DNA of 64,000 nt from Canna indica. Taxonomy: Eukaryota > Streptophyta > Magnoliopsida > Zingiberales > Cannaceae. Both the position numbers and the translations under genes were made by a program. The stretch is from the NCBI GenBank assembly GCA_034359265.1, contig CP136890.1, positions 44,614,501 to 44,678,500 of the forward strand, in the 5' to 3' direction. Positions 11,455-22,165 of the stretch are shown here, one piece after another. A model generated the notes under the pieces. It ran no database searches, had not been told where the DNA came from, and worked only from the letters and a program-made list of their open reading frames with translations. Positions within the stretch are counted from its first letter, which is position 1; each line of letters begins with the position of its first letter.

Positions 11455-12380
11455 TCGTCAGGTGGAAGTGACAGAATTCTTGGGGGATTGCTACGAGCTA
11501 TATATGGAGCTGGGGTGTTTATCAGAGGCAGCTGCTCGTATGGTCGATCTTCAGATGAGGGGACCGGCAAAGATCTGGCTGCAAACTTGGAAGGCCCGCA
11601 GGGCAGCTGGTGCACCACCTCCCACGTGGGAGGAATTTCGGGCGGCTGTGGAAGAGCAGTACCTACCCATGAGTATTCGCGACAAGCGCGCCCGTGATTT
11701 TGAGATGTTGCGCCAGGCTGGAGGCATGACAGTATCAGAGTATGAAATGGAGTTCAACCGTCTCTCCAAGTACCATCCAACCCTAGTGACATCTGAGACC
11801 GCTAGGGTCAAAAGGTTCGTGGCAGGATTGAGGCCACAAATTGGCAGGCTTATCCACTACACTGAGGATTCTACTCTGGCTCGGGTAGTGGATGAAGCCC
11901 TGCGAAAAGAAGCCTTGGTGCCGTTTGAGAGAGATGACGGGCCAGCTAAGAAAAAGTTTCGATCACAGGGTTCTGGTAGTCGGCCTTAGCACTCTGAGGG
12001 GGCAATGACTACATCAGATCAGCAACAAAGTCGGGGGCAGAATGGCAACCGGGGGCGTGGGGGCCCAGGGATCGGGTCAGTGAGACCTGTAGTGTCAAGA
12101 GGTGATTCTCAAAGATCTGAGGTGCCACAGTGTGGCAGCTGCAGTCGAAGGCACTGGGGTCCTGTCTTAGCCGCACTAATGCTTGCTTCAAGTGCGGTCG
12201 AATCAAACACTTCAAGAAGGACTGTCCTGCGGGAACTGGTCAGAAGCCTGAACAGTCTAGGGGGAAAGCACCTATGTCAGTAGGGTCAGTAGCTCAGAGA
12301 GGGCAAACGCAGAATAAGGGGCCGCAGACCAGTCATTCAGAGAGGCCACCTGCATGGGTATATGCTATGAACCGTGATGG
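11455..12380 (+). pseudogene. Gypsy gag (5'-truncated) with zinc knuckle
   Basis: The frame from 11462 to 11989 encodes the capsid region (AARMVDLQMRGPAKIWLQTW, EEFRAAVEEQYLPMSIRDKR, ARVKRFVAGLRPQIGRLIHY). After a stop the tail continues in other frames with a Gly/Arg/Gln-rich linker and a complete CCHC knuckle CFKCGRIKHFKKDC near 12190-12230. The first part of gag, by comparison with the minus-strand copy about 115 residues, is missing. Confidence 0.8.
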
Positions 12381-12870
12381 GGCAGAGGCATCCAAAGCAG
12401 TGGTGACAGGTACTATTTTAGTATGTTCGTCTGCTGCATATATTTTATTTGATCCGAGTGCCACGCACTCGTTTGTGTCTGCCATGTTTGTTGTAAAGTT
12501 GCCAATGACACCCTCTATGCTCGACGGGCCATTGATGGTATCAACACCTACGGGCGATGCAATCTTAGCAAACTCAATTTATGAAGGTTGTGAAGTACTC
12601 ATCTGCGGCCATGTGCTGAGTGCGGATTTGACACTCCTACCCACTCTTGAGCTTGATGTCATTCTTGGCATGGACTGGCTGGCAGAGCACTTTGCAATGT
12701 TGGACTGCAATGCCAAAGTAGTGATGTTTAATAAGCCTGGGTTGTCGTAGTTCATCTTCCAAGGGGAGGGAGGTAGCAAGCCGATAGGGGTTATCTCAGC
12801 CCTAAAGGCTCGTAAGTTGCTTCGGGGCGGCTGCCAATCTTTCATGGCCTTTGTATCTATGGCCGAGGAG
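12381..12870 (+). pseudogene. Gypsy aspartic protease
   Basis: In the frame ending at 12750, AYILFDPSATHSFVSAMF is the active-site region, with DPSA in place of the usual DSGA. It is followed by VSTPTGDAILANSIYEGCEV, LSADLTLLPTLELDVI and LGMDWLAEHF. A stop at 12750 interrupts the linker to RT. The altered active site and the stop argue against activity. Confidence 0.78.
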
Positions 12871-14390
12871 GAAAGGGTTGAAGCAAGGGATGTTAACAGA
12901 ACCCCAGTTCCCTGATGTGTTTCCCGAGGAATTACCGGGGTTGCCGTCCAGAAGGGAAGTCGATTTTTGCATTGACCTGCAGCCGGGGGTGAAACCAATT
13001 TCCATTCCTCCCTATAGGATGGCACCGGCTGAACTCAGGGAGCTAAAGGTGCAACTACAGGAAATGCTAGATCTGGGGTTCATTCGGCCGAGTGTGTCAC
13101 CCTGGGGTGCCTTGATTCTCTTCGTGAAGAAGGATGGGTCAATGCGCATGTGCATCGACTATAGGCAGCTGAACAAAGTGACTGTTAAGAATCACTATCC
13201 ACTGCCGAGGATAGACGATATGTTTGACTAGCTGCAGGGGGCTCAATAGTTTTCAAAGATAGATTTGAGGTCCGGGTACCATCAGTTGAGAATCCGGGAC
13301 TGCGATGTGCCGAAGATGGCCTTTAGGACTCGCTACGGTCACTATGAGTTCCTAGTGATGTCCTTTGGCCTAACCAATGCACCTGCTGCCTTCGTGGACT
13401 TAATGAACAAGGTATTTAAGGAGTACCTGGACAGCTTTGTGATCGTCTTCATTGACGACATTCTGGTTTACTCTAAGAATGAGGAAGAGCACTCTAAGCA
13501 CTTGAGAAACGGTCCTGGAAACCCTCAGAGAGCACCGCTTGTTTGCCAAATTTTCCAAGTGTGAATTTTGGTTGGAAAGTGTAGGGTTCTTGGGCCATGT
13601 AGTGTCCAAGGAAGGGATAAGGGTAGATCCTGCCAAGATTGAAGTGGTGCAAAACTGGAAGCGGCCGACTAGTGTGACTGAGATCCGCAGTTTCCTTGGT
13701 TTGGTCGGCTATTACCGAAAGTTTATGGAGAATTTCTCCAGAATTGCAGCCCCTCTGACTCGGTTGACCCAGAAGAAAGTCAGGTTCCTTTGGGATGATA
13801 AATGCGAGGCGAGCTTTCAGAAGCTCAAGGCATGTTTAATGTTTGCACCCGTGTTGGCTGTACCTTTCGGCTCAGGAGGGTTTGTAGTCTTCTGTGATGC
13901 CTCTCGGGTTGTCCTGGGTTGCGTCCTGATGCAGTATGGCAGGGTCATTGCTTATGCGTCTCGTCAGCTGAAAGTTCATGAGAAGAACTATCCGACGCAT
14001 GACCTAGAATTAGCGACAATGGTCTTTGTACTGAAGCTTTGGCGGTACTACCTGTACAGGGAGACTTACGAGATCTACACAGATCACAAGAGCCTCCAGT
14101 ACTTGCTTACCCAGAAGGAGCTGAACCTCGGGCAGAGGAGGTGGCATGAGCTCCTAAAGGATTATGATTGCACCATTATGTATCATCCAGGGAAAACAAA
14201 TGTGGTAGCAGATGCTCTAAGCAAAAAGTCCATCGGCAGTTTAGCTCATTTAGAAGTTAAGCGGAGGCCTCTAGCTCGAGAGTTGGCTTTGTGCCTAGAT
14301 GGGGGTGCAAGCTTAGCAGTGTCAACTTCAGGTGCCCTGATGGCACACCTGCGGGTACAGTCCACTTTGGTGGACATGCTGTGTGCCGCG
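12871..14390 (+). pseudogene. Gypsy reverse transcriptase and RNase H
   Basis: Contains [39 protein letters not shown], a stop near 13229 (DDMFD-stop), [33 protein letters not shown] and [21 protein letters not shown] frameshift near 13510 is followed by a 401-codon frame (13539-14744) with [68 protein letters not shown] and [16 protein letters not shown] and RNase H motifs are all recognisable, so decay is by a few point and frame changes rather than large loss. Confidence 0.88.
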
Positions 14391-15845
14391 CAGGGAGAAG
14401 ATGCCTTTTGTGCACTGACCAAGGACCTCGTGCAAAGAGGTGATACAAAGAACGGTTTCAGATTGGACTCAAAGGGTGTACTGAGGTTCAGAGACTGGAT
14501 AGTTGTACCAGACATAGTTGAGGTGCGCAGGCAAGTCTTGGAACTGGGTCATCGTTCCACTTACATGATGCATCCGGGGGCCACCAAGATGTACCGAGAT
14601 TTAAGGCAACATTATTGGTGGAAAGGTATGAAAAGAGAGGTGGCAGAGTTTGTTTCCAAATATCTAGTCTGTCAGCAGGTGAAGGCCGAACACCTTAAGC
14701 CTGTGGGGCTTCTGCAAAACCTCGAAGTGCTCAAGTGGAAATGAGAGAAGATCACCTTGGATCTAGTGACCGGATTGCCTAAGTCAAGAGGCGGTTTTAA
14801 TTCCATTTGGGTGGTAGTAGACCGGTTAACCAAGACTGCGCACTTCATACCAGTGAAAACTACCTTCTCTGCTGAGCAGTATGCCCGACTATTCTTGGAT
14901 AGGATTGTGGCATATCATGGTACCCCGGTGATGATTATATCCGACCGTGGTACCCAGTTCACAGTCCAGTTTTGGCAGTCCTTCCAGGAAGCTTTGGGTA
15001 CTCAGGTGCGTTTCAACACAGCTTTCCATTCGCAAACTGACGGGCAGTCAGAGAGGACCATCCAAACCTTGGAGGACATACTGAGAGCATGCGTCCTGGA
15101 TATGGCCAACGACTGGGAGAGGCACCTACCGTTAATAGAATTTGCCTACAACAATAGCCATCACAGTAGCATTGGCATGGCTCCTTTTGAGGCCTTGTAT
15201 GGGCGACGGTGTAGATCTCCAGTGGGCTGGTTTGAGGTAGGGAAATCACTCATGGTGGGCCCCGATCTGGTTGAGGAAGCGGTAGAGAAAGTAAAGGTCA
15301 TTGCTGGTGGCTCAGAGTCGACAGAAAATATATGCCGACAAAAAGGCCAGGGAATTGGAATTTGCAGAGGGTGACTTAGTATTCCTGAAGTTCTCTCATA
15401 TGAAAGGGGTGGTCCGGTTTGGGAAGAAGGGGAAGCTGAGCCCTAGATACATTGGGCCTTTTCCGTTCTCAAGCGGAGGGGCGAGGTGGTCTATGAGCTA
15501 GCATTGCCTCCTAGCCTGAGCAGGGTGCACCCGGTGTTCCATGTATCCATGTTGCGGAAGTATGTAAAAGATGATTCGCATGTAATCGAGCCCTCGACTA
15601 TCGAGGTAGATTCGACCATCTCATTCGAGGGAAGGCCGGTAGAGATCCTTGACCGCCAGATCAGGAAGCTAAGGTCCAAAGAAATTCCCCTGGTAAAGAT
15701 CAGTTAAGAGCACCATTCCGGGCAAGAGGCCACATGGGAAGTAGAGCAGGACATGAGAGAGCGCTACCCTTCCTTGTTCGAGGAGCCGGTAAGTCCTTGT
15801 TCTTCAAGTAAATTCGAGGACAAATTTCCCTTAAGGGGGGAAGGT
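14391..15845 (+). pseudogene. Gypsy integrase with chromodomain-like tail
   Basis: The zinc-binding region [18 protein letters not shown] ... [13 protein letters not shown] has Tyr where the other copy has a zinc-ligand Cys. After a stop at 14744 the catalytic core shows all three acidic positions: MDLVTGLPKS, IISDRGTQF and TDGQSERTIQTLED. A frameshift near 15300 leads to QKIYADKKARELEFAEGDLV, another near 15480 to VYELALPPSLSRVHPVFHVS, and after a stop EATWEVEQDMRERYPSLFE. The last pattern (EEATWE...YPxLF) is the chromodomain-like end of Tekay/Del chromoviruses, thought to steer integration to heterochromatin. Confidence 0.85.
15829..15845 (+). other. Polypurine tract
   Basis: TTAAGGGGGGAAGGT lies directly before the 3' LTR start TGTAAGACCC at 15846. 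This is the usual position of the plus-strand primer in LTR retrotransposons. Confidence 0.75.
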
Positions 15846-16822
15846 TGTAAGACCCAAAAAAGTTTTCCAATATAAAAATATGTTTTGGTGCAGCGCGCCA
15901 GACCCGGGGGCAGTCGAGTCGAGCCTCAGGATCGTCTCGAGTGAAAAGGTATGACTCGACTAATGATTCATGAAATATATTTGGATGATTAACTTTCCTT
16001 TTATGAAATCATACCTTAAATTAAGTTAACTCGAGTCATGTTTTGGGTTGAGTCGGAACCCAAGTCGAGTTCGGATTTAGTCGAGTTTCGGGTATGAGTT
16101 AAGTGAGTCTTGAGGCCATCTTTGGAAAGGTGGATAAGGGAATAAAACCCTCTTATTGCAGCCGTGCGACTCACCCTTTGAGTCGCACAAGGCCGCCTAG
16201 GGAGAAGAGGAGAAGGAGCAAGGAGGAGGCATGGGGCTTGGATCGATCCGGGATTCGCGTCGCCGCCGAAAAAATTTTAAGTCGTTGTCACCCGATCCTT
16301 ATTTCTCTGCAATCTAGGTGAGTGGTAATGTTTTTGAAGCTTGGGGGAGGCGGGTGGCCGAACCCTAGATGAAATAGGTTGAGTTCTCACGATTCTTCCG
16401 ACGAATCTTGATTTCCAACGACGTGTGTTCACTATTTTATGAAGTTTCTTGTCAGATCTCACTGTTTTCTTCGTCGTTTTGCAAGTTCATGGGGCTGCCG
16501 AGTCATGGGAAAAGGGGAAAGGTCATGCCGAAATTTTTCCCGATTCCCTTGACGGCAAGAAGGCCCTTAGATGACCTTATATCACTGTTAATGTAGTTCC
16601 CTTTGTACATCTCATGTATTATGAAGTATGCCCTCCTTGGAAGTCCCTTGAAGTGGCCGAACAACCCTACAACTCATGAAGAGGGTACGGCCAAGTGTGA
16701 GGAGAAAGTAAATTAGTTCATTGGTATTTAAGTTGTATGCGGAATTGAAGAGGTAAAGGTATAGCTAGAGTCTCCTCCCTCTTTCCTACCACAAGGGCCA
16801 TGGCCGAGCAAGGTCTTCCTTG
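15846..16822 (+). repeat. 3' LTR (5' portion) of the plus-strand gypsy copy
   Basis: Begins TGTAAGACCC as in the minus-strand element and shares the region of GACTCGAC-type repeats. The expected ending GGGGCGTGACA is absent; near 16822 the sequence changes to CACTA-type subterminal repeats, so the LTR is truncated or replaced. The last ~300 bases are less clearly LTR. Confidence 0.65.
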
Positions 16823-17196
16823 CTTATTCGAGACGCAACTAAAAAGTTTCTTCGTCAAAAATCACCGATGCTAGGCCTTTGCGTCTCGAATAAGCATGTT
16901 GGATTGGAGACACACCTAAAAAGCGTCTTCGTCGGAAATCACTGTCGTCGAGCCTTTGTGTCCCAAATATTATTCGGGAGACGCTTTTAGTAAAAGCGTC
17001 GCGAGTTGCATTAGAGGCGCAACTCAAAAGCGTCTCCGCCAGAAATCACCGACGCCAGACCTTTGCGTCTCAAAAATTATTATGGACATAATGATCCGAG
17101 ACGCTTGTAAGTAGCATCGGTGAGGTAATTAGTCGCGCAAAAAAACGTCCTTAAGCGTAAAAAAAAACATCCCAATTTGTTATTTTTGTTGTAGTG
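16823..17196 (+). mobile_element. CACTA element 3' end fragment
   Basis: A second CACTA family: AGACGC / GCGTCT motifs with AAAAAGCGTCTTCGTC-type repeats in both orientations, ending TTTTTGTTGTAGTG at 17196 (reverse complement CACTACAACAAAAA). No matching left terminus or coding sequence was found, so only the 3' subterminal region remains. Confidence 0.7.
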
Positions 17197-17339
17197 AAGG
17201 GAAGGGATGGGAGGGGAAGGGGGGGTAAAAATTAACCTGAATATAATTTAATAAGGGGAAGGGAAGGGAATGGAATGGAAAAATTAACTTTGTTTGGATG
17301 TACCTTGTAAGGGGAAAGAAGGGGAATAAAATTTTTTTT
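17197..17339. other. Purine-rich spacer, possible MITE remnant
   Basis: Runs of GGGAAGGGAAGGGAATGG, then TTTGTTTGGATGTACC, and no gene. The reverse-complement flavour (CCCTTCCCTTCCTCCCC) appears at 21420-21445 beyond the next two insertions, so both may be ends of one older element split by them. This is weakly supported. Confidence 0.3.
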
Positions 17340-18329
17340 GGCTTAATTATATTTTTGGTTCCCCAAAATATCACGTTTTTTTCGTTTGGTCCCTCCTTTT
17401 AAAAAACTTCTTGTTTAGTCCCTCAAAAACTATTTTCATTTTTGTTTGGTCCCTCCGTTAACTTTTGTCGTTAAGTGCCAATGATGACATGGATTAAAGA
17501 CAAAATGAGAGACCAAACGAAAAAATAGAGATATATTAAGGAATTAAATAGAATATATATATATATATATAAAGCATAACTCTCTCTCTCTCTATATATA
17601 TATGCTTTTCCATTTTATTCACTAATATAAAATCTCATTCATTTACTTTTTATTATTTTAAAATCTTCACACTATAAATCTACAATAAAATAAATTTACT
17701 ACTCGCGCTCGCGCTGCCCTTGTGCCACCATGACTCGCACTCGTGCCACCCCTTGCGCCACCACGACTCGCGCTCGCTTCGCCCTTGAGCCACCACGAAT
17801 CGTGCCACCCTTTGCTGCTCGTGCTGTGAGACTGCCCATCATCATATAACACCACAATGACCTCGCTCTCTCCATCATGATTTTTTGGAATTAATCAATA
17901 AAGAAATCGTGGTGGCGGAGAAGGGTTGGGGAAAAAAGTATTGACACAGAAAAGGACGGTGCGAGTGTGGGTCGTAAATTTATTGTAGATTTGTGGGGTG
18001 AATATTTTGAAATAAGAAAAAATAAATTGATGGGATTTTATATTAGTGAATAAGATGAGAAAACCTTTTTATATATATATAAAATTATGCTTTAGGTTAT
18101 TAAAATATGTATATTTTCCATTTAGTCCCTTAAAATATTTCTATTTTTTCGTTTGGTCCCTCATTTTATCTTTAATCCATGTCAGCATTAGCACTTAATG
18201 ACAAAAGTTAACGGAGGGACCAAACGGAAACAAAAATAGTTTTTGAGGGACTAAACGAAAAGTTTTTTTTAAAAAGGGACCAAACGGAAAAAATGTGACA
18301 TTTTGGGAGACCGAAAACATAATTAAACC
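17340..18329. mobile_element. Long-terminal-inverted-repeat element (Mutator-like, non-autonomous)
   Basis: The left end (GGCTTAATTATATTTTTGG...) and the reverse complement of the right end (GGTTTAATTATGTTTTCGG...) match for about 350 bases. The match covers the GTTTGGTCCCTC repeats, the CCGTTAACTTTTGTC block, the (AT)n runs and inward to TACAATAAATTT. The middle (about 17700-17970) has Ala/Arg/Thr codon-like repeats (CTCGCGCTCGC, GTGCCACC) but no recognisable protein. Long TIRs of this wording are familiar from plant MULEs; a 9-bp target duplication could not be confirmed. Confidence 0.7.
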
Positions 18330-18571
18330 AAATAGACAATTATACCTTCTTATTTATGTGTTATATGTGATGCTTCGAGACAAAACTGAAATTGATCATA
18401 GAAGAGTAATCCCAACCAATAAAGATAGGAAGATGCCACTAGGATATGATAAATATCTTGTAAATTTATTAAAATAATAAGGGTAATTTCATAAATTTAT
18501 TTTGGATGATTTTTTTTATAATTGTATTTACCTTCGTTCAACACCAAATCGGGGTTGAAAGAAAATTGAGG
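18330..18571. other. AT-rich spacer without a gene
   Basis: Short stretch between the inverted-repeat element and the solo LTR. I see no gene, RNA or clear repeat. Confidence 0.5.
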
Positions 18572-18576
18572 TTTGG

Positions 18577-21336
18577 TGTCACGCCCCAACTTAGGGTCAC
18601 GTGATCGGTCACGGTATATGTGTCTGTACCCTACAGCCTAAATCATGCACATGCCAACTCAATGAATAAACATAGCGGAAAGAATGTAACGAGTTTTATT
18701 TCAAAAGGAAAATCAAATCAGATTTCATATAAGAAGTAAAGTTTTTATCAAAAGTTCAAGTGCGAAAAGAGAAATGAATCAAAGAGCAACAGTTCTTTTA
18801 ACAAATAAAATTCGAATCAAAGACATGAATGTCCTCCCACGAGACTACAACTCCAAAACACCAAATCACAAGTGGACAAAACTACTACAGACTCGACTAC
18901 GACTCCTAACTAGGACTGCCATGAGATCAATGTAGCTCCTCTGTCCTCTAGCCGCGTTAAGTACTCCAACCCACCTCACCAGTCAGGCTCTGCAAAACAA
19001 AAACAAACGACAATGGGTGAGTTCAAAAGAACTTAGTGAGCGGTTCTACCAACCCCCACGAGAAACCAAACATAGATATATAACATAATGCAAACACCTG
19101 ACTCAAGCAGGGAAGATCATAAGGGAGTGACTAGCTAATAGGCCATCGGTGAAGTACAACAGGGCTAAGTCTACCATGCCTTAAGGCAACATGATATATA
19201 CAAGGGTTACTAGGATAATCGGGATTGGCCCGTCCGAACTTATCCTATGTCCAAAAAACTCGGGAGCAATCGGGATTTGCCCGTCCGAACTTGCTCCATG
19301 AGATGCGAGGGAACAATAGAGATTCTCCCGTTCGAACTTGTCCCTTTAAGATATAACAGGAATAATCGGGATTTGCTCGTCCGAACTTATTCCTTAAAAG
19401 CAACTTGGGAATAATCGGGATTTGCCCGTCCGAACTTATTCCACGAGGCCATATAGGAACAGTCGAGATTTGCCCATCCGAACTTGTTCCAAAAAGATAA
19501 CATAGGAATAATCAAGATTCGTCCATCCGAACTTATTCCTTTAACATAGGTTGGGAATTAGTCATCCAACCTTCCGAACCTAGCTCACAATCCGACTCCT
19601 CACCGAGCCTCTCCGTCATTCATAAAGATATGACACAATATGACCTAAGTCAAGTTTCTTCTACTGTGTCTTAGGGATGCCCTAATTGGGAACGTTACAA
19701 CACTGAATACCCGATCCCAACCCCTAGACCCGTAACATCATAAACCCATAAGATTTTATTTCATGCATAAACTTTATTTGCTGGTTCATAACAGATTATG
19801 CTATCCCTTTTGAATTTTAATTATGCAATTAAAATTATAATCACCAAGATTAGAGTTTTGTTTTAAGGTTTTATTTTAGCTTACTGTTGCCCGAAACTGA
19901 TGTATCTAATCCGAATCTGGTCTCCAGAGTGTGTCCTATGTTTCCAAACTATATTTTCTGATCAAAATGATAGGTTACACGACTATGTTCAGAGAACTAT
20001 TCTCATATCAACAGAGAATTCAAAATCAGTCCAGATTCAACAATTCAGCATGAAATTCTAGCAAGATTGATTTTTCCGCATGACATGAAAATAAATCCGA
20101 AATTTAAAGAATATAAATCCTTAATTACTATCATCATAGATTCATAACATCAAATCCATCATACAAAACAAGTTTCATAATTTTCTAATCAAGAACTAAC
20201 ATGCATCCCCATCATCATAGGAACAAGACTCATGCTTTAAATCAAGAATCCATCCTTGGCATCAAGATTAACCTTTCCACGTGCAAACATAGATTCATGA
20301 ATTGAAAATTTCATATTTAAACACACCTCATGCATTGGCATCAAAGGAATTTAATTAAGAAGGTTAATCCAAGCCTAAATTTTAAAGAACATATCAAATA
20401 TTTCTCTTAGGCATTTTGTCGAACACTTGGAGGGCACCATTTTCTCCACCTTGGCCGAGCACCCCTAGGGTCATCCTAGGGCTGCTGAGCCCCGTAGGCG
20501 GGGTTTTCGGGCCTCCTCCTTCAAGACAACACATGAAAACAACGAGAACTTCAAGAAACAACGGAAGATTCAACAAGAACTCTCAATCTCGAAGAATGGT
20601 TCAAAAAAATGAGAGAAACCCGAGAAAGGAGGGGTAAAATCACTCACCCGATTGGAAAGAAAGGACTAGAGAATAACTTTCAAGCGGCGACCTCCGAATC
20701 TGACCTCAAAGGGGGCAGCTTGGCTCAACAAGGGGGCGGTGGCTCCAAGATCAAGAAGAGAGGGGGCGGCGGCTCCACCTCAAGCTGGCTGCTCCTAGGG
20801 GAGGGGAAGAGAGAGTGGAAGAGGGGAGGATGGCTCGACAGTTGGGGCTTGAGGGTGGCGGCTCCAAGGAAGAGGAAGAGGGGAGGCTCGGCTTGGCTGG
20901 GCGGCTCCTCTCTCCACGCGGCTCGTGCAGCTCCAAAAGGGAGCCGCAAGCCAAAGTGGGGGGGGGGGAGATTTTATAATCCCCTCCTCAAACATAAATC
21001 TATTAACCCTCTTAGCAAACCCACATCCGCCTCGAGCCGACTCCAAATCCGCTAACCCAACTAAACTTAATTAACTCAATCTAACCCCATGCCCCACATA
21101 AACATCAAACACATGCACACTCATACAATACAATTTAATAATCAAGTACACACAACAACATAATTAAATAAATTTACCGAATCAAGAAAAAAATTTGCAT
21201 AATTCAAATGCCTACTTACTCGAGCTCGCAAGCTCGCACCGGACCATGAGTCGACTTGGCTCGACCTCGAACTAGGCCGCTAGGCTGACAATCACAAATA
21301 ATGACAGAAATAAATATCAATATCTAGGATATTACA
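18577..21336 (-). mobile_element. Solo LTR of a gypsy-type retrotransposon (2760 bp)
   Basis: Plus-strand reading starts TGTCACGCCCCAACTTAGGG, very like the gypsy LTR at 9336, and ends AGGATATTACA. Both ends are flanked by TTTGG (18572-18576 and 21337-21341), a perfect 5-bp target duplication. No internal polymerase sequence lies between, so this is a solo LTR left by LTR-LTR recombination. Minus orientation is inferred from TGTAATATCC as the LTR start. It holds a hairpin tandem array (19212-19540) and a G-rich Gly/Ser-coding low-complexity stretch (20609-21055). Confidence 0.85.
19212..19540. repeat. Tandem array of seven covarying hairpins
   Basis: Seven 35-37-base units start at 19212, 19263, 19309, 19358, 19408, 19456 and 19504 (period 46-51). 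Each has a near-constant 21-base centre like TCGGGATTTGCCCGTCCGAA plus C, flanked by arms that differ between units yet stay complementary: AGGATAA/TTATCCT, GGAGCAA/TTGCTCC, GGGA(A)CAA/TTGTCCC, AGGAATAA/TTATTCCT, GGAATAA/TTATTCC, GGAACA/TGTTCC, AGGAATAA/TTATTCCT. A diverged eighth unit may follow at 19547-19590. Confidence 0.85.
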
Positions 21337-21951
21337 TTTGGAGAGAAATCGAGGTAAATAATTCTCCTCCATTTTTTTCCCTCCATTAAAATTATAAAAG
21401 CAAACAAGGGGAATTTTCCCCCTCCCTTCCCTTCCTCCCCTTTAACCTCAATCCAAATAGACCCTAAAATTTATATATTTTTCAAAAAATTCACTTTAAG
21501 TATTTGTTTAAATTCTCAGGTAGAAGTCAAACTTGCAAAAATAGTGCAATAGACATATAGCACGTTGGTTGAACACCATATAGAATTTATTCAAGAAAAA
21601 TAGTCAAATTTGCCTTGAAAGATTGAAAAAGGTACAAATTTGCACCTTAACTATGTTTTGGGTCAAAATTACCTTAAGTCCATATATAATTCCTACGTGT
21701 CATTTTATTTTTTTATTGTGGCATCTTATGTGGCTGAACTTCACTTGTCACGTTGGCATCTGTCAAACAACGATGGAATAAATTTGATCTTATGATTTTG
21801 ATAACTATGCATAATTGATTTGCATGAAATATAGCTTACTTCAGGACTTTATGCACCTCTCGTTTATAATAATAATATGTCTTATTATCCTAGCCGATAG
21901 AAATAGTAGCCAAATTCCAAATGCCGCAAGCTCCTATTTCCGCAGAAGAAA
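21337..21951. promoter_or_regulatory. Upstream region of the transporter gene
   Basis: TTTGG at 21337-21341 is the right copy of the solo-LTR target duplication. The remaining AT-rich DNA must contain the promoter and 5' UTR of the gene starting at 21952. AT-rich runs near 21470 and 21866 could act as TATA-like elements, but none stands out enough to call. Confidence 0.4.
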
Positions 21952-22165
21952 ATGCACTCCGCGGCTGTTCTTTGGCCACCGCACCCCAGAATCACGCCAT
22001 TGAAGCCAAGATCCCGTCTCCTCAATCCTCTCCTCCTTTGCAGAGGCAAACCCTCGCTTGTTCTCCAGTTTCGCCCCCCTCTGAAAATCCTCCTCCTTGC
22101 CGCTTCAAGCAAGTCCCCATCTCCTCCTGTGTCCTCTGATTCGGACCAGCAACCACAACGCGCAG
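21952..22165 (+). CDS. Transporter exon 1: start codon and transit-like leader
   Basis: ATG at 21952 opens [20 protein letters not shown], followed by a Leu/Ser/Pro/Arg-rich stretch without acidic residues until SSDSD near residue 62, the composition of a chloroplast transit peptide. [10 protein letters not shown] could hold the cleavage site. The donor is CGCAG|GTTAGC. This frame was chosen because only it joins exon 2 in phase through the acceptor at 22240; other ATG-opened frames here hit stops. Confidence 0.75.

Larger units (their letters stand above)
11455..16822 (+). mobile_element. Second Ty3/gypsy Tekay/Del-like copy, plus strand, 5'-truncated
   Basis: Same family as 3339-11173 but opposite in direction. 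It starts abruptly inside gag next to a (TA)n microsatellite, with no 5' LTR or primer-binding site. It continues through capsid, zinc knuckle, protease, RT, RNase H, full integrase and a chromodomain-like tail to a polypurine tract at 15829-15845 and a 3' LTR from 15846. There are several stops and frameshifts. The LTR homology runs to about 16822, where CACTA sequence takes over. Confidence 0.85.

Noticed and set aside
11551..15249. Minus-strand frames opposite the plus-strand gypsy pol
   Set aside because: Antisense shadows; the plus strand carries the RT, RNase H and integrase motifs.
19200..19600. Regular repeats as a possible CRISPR array
   Set aside because: The constant part is the hairpin loop, spacers are short and not unique, and the setting is a plant LTR.
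20609..21055. Open frame of 148 codons, Gly/Ser/Lys-rich, with an antisense Pro/Ser-rich frame
   Set aside because: It lies wholly inside the solo LTR and follows GGCGGCGG/GAGGGG low-complexity DNA; no domain or plausible start context.
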